From positions 248,001 through 312,000 of the forward strand of contig CAJNDS010002270.1 in assembly GCA_905221605.1 (NCBI GenBank): 64,000 nucleotides of DNA, read 5' to 3'. The notes beneath the pieces were generated by a model that did no database searches, was not told the DNA's origin, and saw nothing but the letters and a program-made list of their open reading frames with translations. A program made the translations under genes and the position numbers. Positions 48,365 to 57,395 of the stretch are shown here, piece after piece. How positions within the stretch are numbered: position 1 is the stretch's first letter; each line of letters begins with the position of its first letter. This DNA is from Symbiodinium natans (Eukaryota; Sar; Dinophyceae; Suessiales; Symbiodiniaceae).

Positions 48365-48702
48365 CGTTTTGGGGTGAAGGAGGGAGGTTTTCACCTCCTT
48401 TTCCCATCCAACACGCCGCCAGGGTCGGCGGACAACCCCCTAAACCCAAATCCCTAAACCCCAAAAGCCCTTAAAGAAACCCTGAGGAGCCCCCTGAAAC
48501 CCCCCAACAATTGAAGCCCATGCACTGCCCGACCAAAACTCCGAAGAGCTAATCCCTACGAAGTTTACCTGCGCACCCCGAAACCCTAAACCCTAAACCC
48601 TAAACCCCAAACCCCAAACCCTAAACCGTAAACCCTTACCCTAAACAAACCCTAAACCCTAAACCCTAAAGCCCCCCATGAGAATCACCAGCCCACAACA
48701 AG

Positions 48703-48787
48703 GTACGGCATGAAGTTCCAGACATTTCAAGAGGAGATGTGGTGGAAAGGCTCTCTCATAGGCCACTTCTGGGAAGAGTCTGCTTAG
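48703..48787 (+). CDS. Terminal exon candidate, two frames
   Basis: Acceptor CAACAAG|G. One frame reads YGMKFQTFQEEMWWKGSLIG then HFWEESA and TAG. Another reads VRHEVPDISRGDVVERLSHR with a GTCTGC donor. Both look natural. Confidence 0.5.
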
Positions 48788-49125
48788 GGTTTAGGGTTCA
48801 GGGCGTTTCGCGGGGAGTTGGGGCCTTTGGTGCTTCAGGGCTTTAGGACGTTTTTTTTAGCTCCAGGTCTGTGAGGGTTAAGGGCATGGGGTTTAGGGCC
48901 TTAGAGCTCTAGGGCTGCAGGTGCTTGAGTTTAGGGTTACGGATTTAAGGGGTTTGGGGTTGAGGGTTTTCGGGTCTCAGGGCTTCAGGGTTTACAGGGT
49001 TAGGATTCTGTGGCCTTCGGGGCCTTAAGTTTTGGGACCAAGAACGCCCCTTGCCCCTGTTCCCTTACGAGAGGCAGGAGATCAATCACTAACTAACTAG
49101 CTAACTAGCGTTCTTCTGCCGGCAG

Positions 49126-49198
49126 TCCCCCTCTCGGGACCAGAGCAGCAAAGGAATATGAGCCTTGTGTTGTCACGAAACATATTGACCAGGATAAC
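49126..49198 (+). CDS. Exon, unknown protein
   Basis: Acceptor TTCTTCTGCCGGCAG, frame PPLGTRAAKEYEPCVVTKHI then DQDN, running to the start of CCCTAAA units. The upstream acceptor region is pyrimidine-rich. Confidence 0.5.
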
Positions 49199-49239
49199 CC
49201 TAAACCCTAAACCCTAACAACCGTCCAGATCAGCTTGCA

Positions 49240-49700
49240 GAGTAGCTCGGCTTGACAGAGTTTGCGAGTTTCCTTGTCGACACCCGCTGGCCTCTGCACT
49301 CACGTTCAGACTTGAAGTTCTGCGGTCTGACGTACAAGGGGGAAGGGGCTAAGTTCCACAAACTCCTTGCCAGAGACTATGCGAGCTTGTGGCTTGTACT
49401 ATGCAGCAACACTTGCGAAGCCACATGCGGGGCGAGACCAATTGGGTCACGTTGTTTGACCTTGACAGGAACATGGTTGGCCAAGTGACCTAGCCATTCA
49501 GAAACTGTTCGAGGCTGTCACCAAGGCCAACCTCACACCTGCGTCCAAGCAAGCCAAGACTGACGAGCCTTTCCTGCCATTAAAAGCAGATGCTGATGGC
49601 GTTGGGAAGTTGCTGGGCGTCTTCGACGAGTACGAAATGTACGATCACCTGGATTCATATGACAGGAGATCAATTTCAGAAGATGTCGAAAGCCCCAACC
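49240..49700 (+). pseudogene. Long coding block broken by two frame changes
   Basis: Frame 1 reads TEFASFLVDTRWPLHSRSDL then KFCGLTYKGEGAKFHKLLAR and DYASLWLVLCSN. Near 49430 it continues best in another frame (ETNWVTLFDLDRNMVGQVT). From about 49490 a third frame (LAIQKLFEAVTKANLTPASK, then a long acidic stretch to VFDEYEMYDHLDSYDRRSIS) takes over. The pieces form a natural sequence of about 150 residues, with no splice sites at the changes. Either a decayed gene or base-call indels. The last part resembles the exon at 49857. Family unknown. Confidence 0.55.
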
Positions 49701-49856
49701 CTGCACCCCCGACCCTATCCACGCCCTAAACCGTAAACCTAAACCCTCAACCCTCAACCCTCAACCCTGCACCCTCAACCCTCAACCCTCAACTGTCAAC
49801 CCTCAACCCTTAACCCGTAACCCTTAATTAACCCTAAGCCCTCCCCACACCTCAAG

Positions 49857-49930
49857 GCCTCGGGGAAGTCCTCGGAGTCTTAGACTTCGTGCGAGTGGTC
49901 ATGATGCCGGGGTCTGAGCATGGCGTGGAG
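49857..49930 (+). CDS. Exon related to the preceding block
   Basis: Acceptor ACCTCAAG|G, frame LGEVLGVLDFVRVVMMPGSE then HGVE, donor GAG|GTTTTAGGG. LGEVLGVLDF parallels GKLLGVFDEY in the upstream block, suggesting a repeated motif or duplicated exon. Confidence 0.55.
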
Positions 49931-50155
49931 GTTTTAGGGTTTTAGGGTTTTAGGGTTTTAGGGTTTTAGGGTTTTAGGGTTTTAGGGTTTTAGGGTTTAG
50001 GGTTTAGGGTTTTAGGGTTTTAGGGTTTTAGGGTTTTAGGGGTTTAGGGTTTAGGGTTTAGGGTTTAGGGTTAGGGATTCAGGGTTCAGGGTTCAGGGTT
50101 TAGGGTTTAGGCTCTAGGGTTTAGGGTTTAGGGTTTAGGGTTTAGGGTTTGGGGT
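49931..50155 (+). repeat. TTTTAGGG then TTTAGGG array
   Basis: About fourteen TTTTAGGG octamers followed by TTTAGGG heptamers and variants, beginning exactly at the donor of the preceding exon. Confidence 0.95.
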
Positions 50156-50538
50156 TTCTAGGCCGATTTCGGCTTTAGGAGCGTAGGACTTCGGGGTTTT
50201 CGAGCGGCTTGGTGGGCTTTTCCGGAGTTCGGGTGTTGGGATTCTGGGGTTTCGGCGCGCGAAACGGCCGTGTATTCTGGCAAGGAAGGTGCACCCCCGC
50301 TCGAAGCATCGGCCCTAAACCCTAAACCCTAAACCCTAAACCCTAAACCCTAAACCCTAAACCCTAAACCCTAAAGCCCCACGCCCGAGGTTCAGTGATA
50401 CTTGTTCTCTTTAGGGAACAGGCTGGTAGACCTTACACATCCAAGCATTATAGGATGCGTGGTTTAGGGTTTAGGGTTTGGGGCTAGGATTCTAGGGGTC
50501 CTCCCGAAGTTGCATCAGCTTTGTCGCCTTAAAATGAG

Positions 50539-50575
50539 GGGAACAAGAAAGGGCAGTATGGTATCTGGGACATCC
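50539..50575 (+). CDS. Small exon
   Basis: Acceptor TAAAATGAG|G, frame GNKKGQYGIWDI, ending at CCCTAAA units with no obvious GT donor. Confidence 0.4.
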
Positions 50576-51076
50576 CTAAACCCTAAACCCTAAACTCCTC
50601 TTTCGGTTCGTGCTTTGGCTTCTCGCCACCAGCCTTGAAGCTAAAGCACTTACTTAGCCCTAACACCCTAAAACCCATACTGAGCCCAACTGAAACTGAA
50701 GAAATTCAACAGAATTCTCCCCGCCCCAAAAAACTACTGAAACTGAAGCTGAAACTGAACCTTAATCCCTAAACCCTGTGCCTCAATGGTGCAAGCTGGG
50801 CGGGATGCTGTGAGACAGACCCAACCAGGGGGTAGCTGCCCAGTTCTGAGTTTAGGGTTTCGGGTTTAGGGTTCAGGGTTTAGGGTTTAGGGTTTCGGGT
50901 TTAGCGTTCAGGGTTTCGGGTTCAGGTTTTAGGGTTTGGGGTTTAGCCTAAACCCTGAACCCTCAATCTCATGAACCCTAAGCCCCAAAACCTAAACCCC
51001 TAACCCTAAACCCCAAACCCTAAACCCAAAACCCTAAACCTCATTGTGAACCCTAAGCCTGAACCCATCACCCAAG

Positions 51077-51175
51077 GACCCTTGTGGAGCTGCGGAAGTA
51101 CGAGAACCGCCGCAAGGCCAAGGACGGCCACTTCCTTCCCAGGCGCCGAAGCAGTTGTACCCGGCGCTCTCGCAA
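51077..51175 (+). CDS. Basic exon, unknown protein
   Basis: Acceptor ATCACCCAAG|G, frame TLVELRKYENRRKAKDGHFL then PRRRSSCTRRSR, donor CGCAA|GTTTTGG. Highly charged with a basic C-terminal half. Confidence 0.6.
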
Positions 51176-51464
51176 GTTTTGGGGTTTAGGGTTGAGGGTT
51201 TGGGGTTTAGGGTTAAGGGTTTGGGGTTTGGGGTTTAGGGTTTAGGGGTTTACGGTTTAGGGTTTAGGGTTTAGGGGTTTACGGTTTAGGGTTTAGGGTT
51301 TAGGGTTTAGAAACTCGAGACTTGAGGGGCTAAGGAGAAGCTTGGGAGTGTGGGCATTCCCTAAACCCTCAAACCTAAACCGTAAACTCTAAACCCTAAA
51401 CCCTATCAACCAAAAATGCTGGGGTTCGGGGGAGGCCTCTGGGGATTTAGGGTTTGGGGGGGAG

Positions 51465-51469
<5 letters not shown>

Positions 51470-51501
<32 letters not shown>
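51470..51501 (+). repeat. Poly-G run
   Basis: About 31 consecutive G, interrupted once by A near its end. Confidence 0.9.
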
Positions 51502-51858
51502 GGGTGGTACGATTCTAGGATCCTTAAGGGAGGGGGGGGTTCAAGGGGGTAACCCTAAACCCTAAACCCTAAACCCTAAACCCTAAACCCAAGGTTCCCC
51601 ACTACTCCCCACTACTCCCTAAGTAAGCTTCGTTAAGGTTCCCTAAATACATACCCCCCATGAACCGCCCTCTCTTAGCGACCCTATAATCCTTGTAGGG
51701 TAATTATTGGAGAGTTGGAGGTCTCCGAGTCAGGGGTAGCAAGGTTCGGTAAACCCTGCAAAAGTTCCAAGAAACGCTATAAACCATATGAGGGTTGTTC
51801 TAAACCCCCCTTGTCTTCGAGTTGTACTGGGGCGACCATCAGATGATGGAAATGACGG

Positions 51859-52108
51859 TCCGCGAAAGTCCGCGATGGGCCCGCGAAAGACAAATAGCGT
51901 TTCGCGAATAAATGTTGCGTTAGTACTGTTTTCTTTTCCCTGGTGCAGCCTTCTGTGAAACATGGCTATATAATATACATGATATATATATATATATGTG
52001 TAATATATATATATATATCATAGCTCTAGTATTTACTACGTTTGTAAGATAGGCTCCGCGAAAGTCCGCTATGGGCCCACGAAAGACAAATAGCGTTTCG
52101 CGAAGAAT
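51859..52108. repeat. Pair of 50-bp direct repeats around an AT microsatellite
   Basis: TCCGCGAAAGTCCGC ... GACAAATAGCGTTTCGCGAA occurs at 51861-51908 and 52055-52104 with about three differences. Between lie TA repeats. The right copy ends at the acceptor of the exon at 52106. Confidence 0.8.
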
Positions 52109-52213
52109 GGTCGTTTTCCCGTGAAGCAATTTCCGTATAAACCTGTCAGGAAGATCCGCCGGGAGAACGACAAGGACTACCAGCCAGCGCCACCCCCGCG
52201 ACTGTGGAAACAG
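52106..52213 (+). CDS. Exon, basic and Pro-rich
   Basis: Acceptor TTTCGCGAAG; frame NGRFPVKQFPYKPVRKIRRE then NDKDYQPAPPPRLWKQ; donor CAG|GTCCCA. Thirty-six codons in phase 0, one of the stronger exon calls. Confidence 0.65.
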
Positions 52214-52432
52214 GTCCCACCGGAGGGTTTGGGAACTCCAAGCCAACCAGGACAGTTTAGGGTTTCGGATTTGTGGCTCAGACGCTTTGTAGGGTGTCTA
52301 GGGCCCATGCGGCTTATAGGGCATCACGGGTCCAAGAGGGTTTGGGGTTTAGGGCATGGCGGTGATATAGGTTCCCCGTTGCCTTCGAAAGTTGGAAGAC
52401 ACGGCACCCTTTCGTCCCGAATTTATTATCAC

Positions 52433-52534
52433 TTGGGATGTTCCCCCTAATACTAACAGTCCTTAGTAGGGATTTTCGTACCCCCTATCATAATCCCTAT
52501 TAAGGACTGTTAGTCTAAGGGGGGAACATCCCAA
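52433..52534. mobile_element. MITE-like element, TTGGGATG family (copy 6), target duplication
   Basis: Ends TTGGGATGTTCCCCCTAATA and GGGGGGAACATCCCAA, with long complementary arms (ACTAACAGTCCTTA / TAAGGACTGTTAGT). Flanks ATTATCAC and ATGATCAC agree at 7 of 8 positions. Confidence 0.85.
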
Positions 52535-52743
52535 ATGATCACACCTTGTGCCTTACACCCTCAACTTTGTTGGGTGGGCAGGGCCTTAGGCCGGCCTTAG
52601 GTCCCCTGCATGGGAATTTAGCCCGTTGAGGCTTTAGGGTAAGGGGTACAGGGCAACCCTAAACCCTAAACCCTAAACCCTAAACCCTAAACCCTAAACC
52701 CTAAACCCTGGGACTTGGCTGTGGCTGACTCAGGCATTGTCTT

Positions 52744-52885
52744 AAGGTAGTTACATGGTCCCTCAATCTTAGCCCTCAGCCGGGGAACCCTGATATACTT
52801 TAGAAATATTAAGGGACCCTACTTCGGATTTTTTTTCGGAAGGTAAGGGACCATACTGAGGGACCACTGAGGGACCAGGCAAGTC
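52744..52885. mobile_element. Inverted-repeat element, ACATGGTCCCT family
   Basis: Left part AAGGTAGTTACATGGTCCCT is opposed by several AGGGACCAT copies on the right. Similar ends (TAAGGGACCATGCAACTACC) occur at 643-663 and 6785-6805. Confidence 0.5.
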
Positions 52886-53237
52886 TCGGGGCTATCCTGA
52901 ACCCTAAACCCCAAACTCTTCACCCTCAACCCTAAACCCTAAACTTGCCCTAGGCCCTGAACCCTTAACACTTAACCCTAAACCCTAGCCGTGGCCGTCC
53001 TCCTAAACCCAACACCCCAAAGGCCCCCAGCACCTTGCTAGCCTACAGCCAGGGTGTCATCAGGGTTTCAGGTTGTAGAGTTGAGGCTTTGCGGCTTCTC
53101 GGCATTTAGGGTTTTCGGGTTTTCGGGTGTAGGATTTAGGGTTTTTGGGGGTTTCGGAAGGGTGTTAAGCTGTAGGGCCCTACACCCTAAACCCTAAACC
53201 CTAAACCCTAAACCCTAAACCCTAAACCCTAAGGGTG

Positions 53238-53254
53238 TTTGGGGGTTTAGGAAG
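53238..53254. repeat. 17-bp direct repeat flanking a CCCTAAA array (right copy)
   Basis: TTTGGGGGTTTAGGAAG here and TTTGGGGGTTTCGGAAG at 53144-53160 bracket a CCCTAAA array. The right copy contains the acceptor of the next exon. Confidence 0.65.
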
Positions 53255-53358
53255 CGCAAAGCAAAGCAAACGAAGCGGAGGCAGTGGCCGCTCCCAACGT
53301 GCCGAAGGGGCCCGCCATCACGGCTGCCCCACCACCGGCCAGGCCAGTTGTTGCCTGA
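53251..53358 (+). CDS. Terminal exon, Ala/Pro-rich C-terminus
   Basis: Acceptor GGGTTTAG|G, frame EAQSKANEAEAVAAPNVPKG then PAITAAPPPARPVVA and TGA. Thirty-five residues with a natural tail-like composition. Confidence 0.65.
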   Translation, partial: EAQSKANEAEAVAAPNVPKGPAITAAPPPARPVVA

Positions 53359-53415
53359 ACTTTAGACTTTAGACCCTAAACCCTAAACCTCTAAACCCCT
53401 AAACCCCTAAACCCC

Positions 53416-53654
53416 TAATGTTGACTTCGCATTAATAAACCCCCCCCCTTGATTGATCAATCTCTCTGGCCAGGGCCTCCTCAATTTTATTCGCCTAAAT
53501 CCTGGTAGGACGTGCTATTAGTTTTAGTATTAGGTAGTAGTACCACTAGTAGTACTCCGGGCTGGATTTTATAATTGCGGGGGGTTACATTATTGTGTTC
53601 CGGCAGCTGGATTTTATAATTGTAGCGGGAATCATTAATGTGAAGTCAACATTA
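53416..53654. mobile_element. 239-bp inverted-repeat element inserted in telomere-like repeats
   Basis: Ends TAATGTTGACTTCGCATTAA and TTAATGTGAAGTCAACATTA are complementary at 19 of 20 positions. Flanked on both sides by CCCCTAAA units. The interior carries CTGGATTTTATAATTG twice and no coding frame. Terminal bases resemble those of the element at 45104. Confidence 0.8.
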
Positions 53655-53920
53655 AACCCCTAAACCCCGAACCCGGTCAAAGGTTCAGGGCTTGGGGTTT
53701 CCTCTTAGGGTTGACCTGGAGGATCGGGGCACTTAGTAAGTAGGGATATATGTACCTTCGTCGGAGTATAAGTAGCTATGAGTATAGATACCGAATAGAA
53801 ATAACCCCACTTACTAGGGCCCCTGACCCTTCAGGTAGGGGTTAGGGTTTAGGCTTTAGGGTTTGGGGTTTGGGGTTTAGGGTTTAGGGTTATAGGTTAG
53901 GGTCTAGGGTTTGGATTTAG

Positions 53921-53962
53921 GCGGACATGTCATCCTTACGCGGCATGAAGGTCATGCTGTAG
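53921..53962 (+). CDS. Small terminal exon
   Basis: Acceptor TTGGATTTAG|G, frame ADMSSLRGMKVML and TAG. Confidence 0.4.
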   Translation, partial: ADMSSLRGMKVML

Positions 53963-54274
53963 GGACCTCTGCTGGACCAACCGTGCTAACCTGAGCCCAA
54001 AGCCCTTCTTGAGGGGTGTAGGGTTTAGAGTTTAGGGTTTAGGGAAGGTTCGCGGGTGAAGAGGCATTCGACGTATACGTAGCGATAACTTTTTGTTCCT
54101 AACTGCAGATACGGATGGCTGTATAAACTTATAACTTTTCAAGAACCTTCAAAAAAAGAAACCCCAAAACCCTAAACCTGTCTTTACTATAACCTTACAT
54201 GAACCTTCAAGTCAGAAACCCTAAAACCCCAAAACCTGAGCCGGTCTCTACTGGAGCCCTGTGGCTGCCTCGAG

Positions 54275-54340
54275 GCCTGCGTTCCTGCCGCCTCAGCCGC
54301 TACCGCAGGCCAGAGAAGAAGAGAACGGGGAACCCGGGAC
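54275..54340 (+). CDS. Pro/Glu-rich exon
   Basis: Acceptor GCCTCGAG|G, frame PAFLPPQPLPQAREEENGEP then G, with a possible GC donor. Another frame (ACVPAASAATAGQRRRERGT) is open. Confidence 0.45.
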
Positions 54341-54510
54341 GCAGCTCCCTAAACCCTAAACCCTAAACCCTAAACCCTAAACCCTTGTCCTTGGCATTTT
54401 CTTGTATCTTGGTTTATATAAAGGCAGAAAGAATATCAACAATGTTCTCTGAATGTGGTTCTAAGGACCCCCAAAAGCTGTAAACCCTCCCTATCCTCGG
54501 TGCTCCGGAG

Positions 54511-54548
54511 GGCCCTGGTGGTTATCGTTGGGTGGAAGCAACCCTGAG
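54511..54548 (+). CDS. Exon before a direct-repeat-bounded intron
   Basis: Acceptor GCTCCGGAG|G, frame GPGGYRWVEATL plus AG, donor CTGAG|GTACTT. Its last 11 bases, GCAACCCTGAG, are repeated exactly at the end of the following intron (54953-54963). Confidence 0.6.
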
Positions 54549-54963
54549 GTACTTCCATGCTTCACTCAAGTGCTATGTTCGAGATTTAAGGTGTTTTTTT
54601 AAGTTTCAGAAGGGTCCCTAGGGTTGCTAAGGGTGTTTCAGGTGTTCTTTTTTTTTCAGATTTGCGGTGTTTTCTGTGAAGATTCAGAAGCGTTCTGAGT
54701 TCTGAGGGTTGTTTGGGGGGTTTCCTCTGGCGCTTGGGGGGGCTTTCGTGGCGATGACTTGTCCGGGAAGCATCCCTCCCTGTAGCCCTCTAACCCTTAC
54801 AACCCTATTCCCCTCTTGCCTTCTTACCCTGTATGCCCGCGCACTGAACCCTAAACCGTAAACCCGAAACCCGTAAAACCTAAACCCTATACCCTATACC
54901 CTAAACCCTAAACCCTAAACCCTAAACCCTAAACCCTAAAGCAGCCAAAAGGGCAACCCTGAG
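54549..54963 (+). other. Intron flanked by an 11-bp duplication
   Basis: This 415-bp intron runs from GTACTT to CCTGAG. The exon end GCAACCCTGAG and intron end GCAACCCTGAG are identical, so splicing removes exactly one copy plus the insert. Inside: T-runs, then CCCTAAA repeats near the 3' end. This is the layout expected of an introner-type insertion. Confidence 0.65.
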
Positions 54964-55087
54964 CCCCCGAAGCAATGCATCCCTGCGACAGATCGCCGCT
55001 GGGAAATCCATGGCGCCGCCTCCCCCGCCCATGAGGCAGAGCACCTCTGCCAAGGCGTCCGCCTGCTCAGTCTTGGGTGGGCAGGGG
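54964..55087 (+). CDS. Exon after a direct-repeat-bounded intron
   Basis: Joins the previous exon as EATL-S-PRSNASLRQIAAGKS, then MAPPPPPMRQSTSAKASACS and VLGGQG. Donor GGG|GTCTAT. Ser/Pro-rich after a short helical start. Confidence 0.6.
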
Positions 55088-55156
55088 GTCTATAGGGTTT
55101 AGGCTTCGGCCGAAACCCGAAACGCGAAACCCGAAACCCTAAACCCTAAACCCTAA

Positions 55157-55256
55157 ACCCCAAACCCCAAACCCCAAACCCCAAACCCCAAACCCCAAAC
55201 CCCAAACCCCAAACCCCAAACCCCAAACCCCAAACCCCAAACCCCAAACCCCAAAC
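55157..55256 (-). repeat. CCCCAAA variant array
   Basis: Fourteen identical CCCCAAA units after CCCTAAA and CCCGAAA units. Confidence 0.95.
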
Positions 55257-55476
55257 CCTATACTTTACTGGGGGAGGGGTTAAGGGCTTTGTGCTTTCAG
55301 GGTTTGGGACGAGGCTTAGGGCTTCCCAGGGCTTTGTGTACGGTATTTAGGGCCCCACATGGTTGCCAGGCCACATGACATGGCATTCACCCTGATCGGT
55401 TTCGGTATTAGGGTTTAGGGTTTGGGGATTTGGGGATTTTGGGATTTGGGGTTTGGGGTTTGGGGTCAAGTGTCAC

Positions 55477-55624
55477 TTGCAGGTTCATGGTACTTAGAAA
55501 CCCAACTATAACTGTGTTTATGAACCCACTATGACCACGTCAGGCTACTTAAGGGGCTTCTGAATGGGTTTTAACTGCAGCTGCATGTGTGGTAGAATCC
55601 GGGTAGAAGTACCCTGAACCTCCA
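55477..55624. mobile_element. Palindromic element, CTTGAAGG family (copy)
   Basis: Left CTTGCAGGTTCATGGTACTT and right AAGTACCCTGAACCTCCAG are complementary with some decay. The inner ACCCAACTATAACTG matches the 62309 copy. Confidence 0.6.
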
Positions 55625-55794
55625 GGTACCGGGGCATTCCAGACGCTAAGTCCTAGTTTCACATTCACGGGTAGTTGCAAGTAGGTGCCTTTAACCGTTG
55701 CTATCTCAAAAGCCTTTCTTAAGGCTACCCTGTTACTGTCTTCTACAAACCTTGATTTTCTCCCCTCAGCTCTACACCCTTTCAGTCACGGAAG

Positions 55795-56212
55795 CCTGGG
55801 GCGGATTCGCTGTTTCCATGCCGAAGAAGTACGAAGGAGTGGGCTGGAGCGACTGAGCTGGGGTGACGTGACCGCCGAAGTGACTCACCTGAACAAGATC
55901 GGAGCAGGGGAGCAACTGTTCCTTGGGGCCGTGAAGAAGATTGTCGATGCGGCAGTTCCAGCACTGCAGTCAGTAGCCGTTCGAAAAGTTCGAGGACGGC
56001 AAGGCAAGGCTCTTTGCTGACTACTTCAGAGGTTGACCACTTTGCGGGCGACAGGGTTAGCAAACATCGGCCACCGGTTGGAATCAGGGAGTGAGAGCTG
56101 GGACCAGAATCCGAATCAGCATGGTTTGCAACGCGTTGTTGGGGAGCTTCAGCGCGAAGAGCATCTGCTGAACCGAAGCATCAGGGCAGACGATTCCCAA
56201 GTCCATGAGCCC
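55795..56212 (+). pseudogene. Long coding block with several frame changes
   Basis: After TCTCCCCTCAG...TTTCAG the best readings are EAWGGFAVSMPKKYEGVGWS, then in another frame TAEVTHLNKIGAGEQLFLGA and VKKIVDAAVPALQSVAVRK, then (one A fewer in an AAAA run) FEDGKARLFADYFR, then VDHFAGDRVSKHRPPVGIRE. A further open piece ends QVHEP and TAA. The order and composition are those of one protein. The shifts, one at a homopolymer, point to decay or indel errors. Family not identified. Confidence 0.5.
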
Positions 56213-56319
56213 TAAAACCCGTCTAAGGGGCTTAGGATTTAAGGGTTCAGGGGTTTCGGGTTCAATTAGGGGTTTAGGGTTTGAGGGTTTGTTTCGAAAA
56301 ATATGTACCCAAGAGTCAG

Positions 56320-56349
56320 GCGATTATCCTTCGACATTGGCTAGTCTAG
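56320..56349 (+). CDS. Micro-exon with canonical donor
   Basis: Acceptor AAGAGTCAG|G, frame DYPSTLASL, donor CTAG|GTAAAC. Confidence 0.45.
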   Translation, partial: AIILRHWLV

Positions 56350-56618
56350 GTAAACCCAAGAAGCACCCCAACCCCAACCCTGAAGCCCTAGATAGCTCCC
56401 CTAATCCACAAAAGACCTCTGAGCCCTGAATCCTGCTACAACCCGAAACCCCGCAACTCCCCCCCCAGAAATATCAAATAGCAAACCCTAGATTACCCTC
56501 ATCAGGAGGATTTGTTTTCTTTTTTTTTGGGGGGGGGTTCTTCTGAATCCTCAAGCCCGCAACCCCTAAACCCCCCCCCCCCCCCAAAAAAAAAAAAATC
56601 TTGCTGATCCTAACTAAG

Positions 56619-56700
56619 GTTACCACCACCGCCGCCGTCGACGACGCCACCGAACTACAGCAGACCGCCCGAGTCCCAACGCATCAACCAAAGCTTCGGA
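56619..56700 (+). CDS. Pro/Ser-rich exon
   Basis: Acceptor CCTAACTAAG|G, frame LPPPPPSTTPPNYSRPPESQ then RINQSFG, donor GGA|GTTTTT. The other frame (VTTTAAVDDATELQQTARVP) is open as well. Confidence 0.5.
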
Positions 56701-56837
56701 GTTTTTTCGCACTTGGGGTCTATGTTTGAGCATCCCTGAGTCCTAAACCCTAAACGCTGAAATTCTGCCCCCTCCAGCCCTAGAGCCCAAAGCCCTGGAC
56801 CCCTTGATTTGGAGGTTTACCTTGCGGCCGTCATTTG

Positions 56838-56981
56838 CTTGGTGGCCCAGTGGTACCCTTTACCCTTTCTGTTGGTTCAAGGTTCCCTTGCCCTAAACCC
56901 TCAACCCTCAACCCTAAACCCTAAACCCTAAACCCAAAAAAGGTGCCCTTATCAAAAAAGGTGTATTACTGGGCTACCAAG
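56838..56981. mobile_element. Inverted-repeat element with telomere-like core, CTTGGTGGCCCAG family
   Basis: Left CTTGGTGGCCCAGTGGTACC and right TACTGGGCTACCAAG are complementary. The core is a CCCTAAA run. A second copy (about 17976-18174; TTGGTAGCCCGGTGGTAG ... CTGGGCTATCAAG) has a TTTAGGG run as its core in the opposite orientation. A third right end is at about 5060-5098. Confidence 0.65.
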
Positions 56982-57179
56982 TTTTTATTTAGGGTTTAGG
57001 GTTTAGGGTTTAGGGCTTGGGGTTTGGGGTTTCGGGTTCAGGGTTTAGGGTTTAGGGTTGAGGGTTTAGGGTTTAGGGTTTAAACCGCCAAACCCTGAAA
57101 TGTACAGTACAGTGCGTCAGACAGTGGGAAACGCACGACAACAATCAAGATCCCCTTTTCCTTCCTTGTCTCTTCGTAG

Positions 57180-57224
57180 GCCTTGACTTATTGTATGAGC
57201 TCGTCATTTGGCTTCTGATGATAG
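57180..57224 (+). CDS. Hydrophobic exon with ideal splice sites
   Basis: A strong acceptor (CTTCCTTGTCTCTTCGTAG|G) and donor ATAG|GTATGT frame LDLLYELVIWLLMI, a probable part of a membrane helix. Among the clearest exons by splice signals. Confidence 0.65.
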
Positions 57225-57357
57225 GTATGTCCCTGCTTGTTGTCACGGGATTGAGCCCTAAGCCTTTCTTGCGTGACGCACTGGAGACTCCAACCCTAAA
57301 CTCCAAAACCAAGCCCAAACGCCAAACCCTCAGCTCTGTTGTGCTTTCCTGTTCAAG

Positions 57358-57395
57358 GTTCATGGGCAGGTCTAACTGGGGAGAGCTTCTGAATG
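57358..57395 (+). CDS. Small exon
   Basis: Acceptor TTCCTGTTCAAG|G, frame FMGRSNWGELLN, donor AATG|GTTGTG. A shorter version ending at CAG|GTCTAA (57369) would fit the phase left by the exon at 57180. Confidence 0.45.

Noticed and set aside
48011-48457. Long open frame of poly-glycine on + (and poly-proline on -)
   Set aside because: It is the translation of a 140-bp G tract and a C tract. Any homopolymer stays open in all frames; only the short segment between the tracts looks coding.
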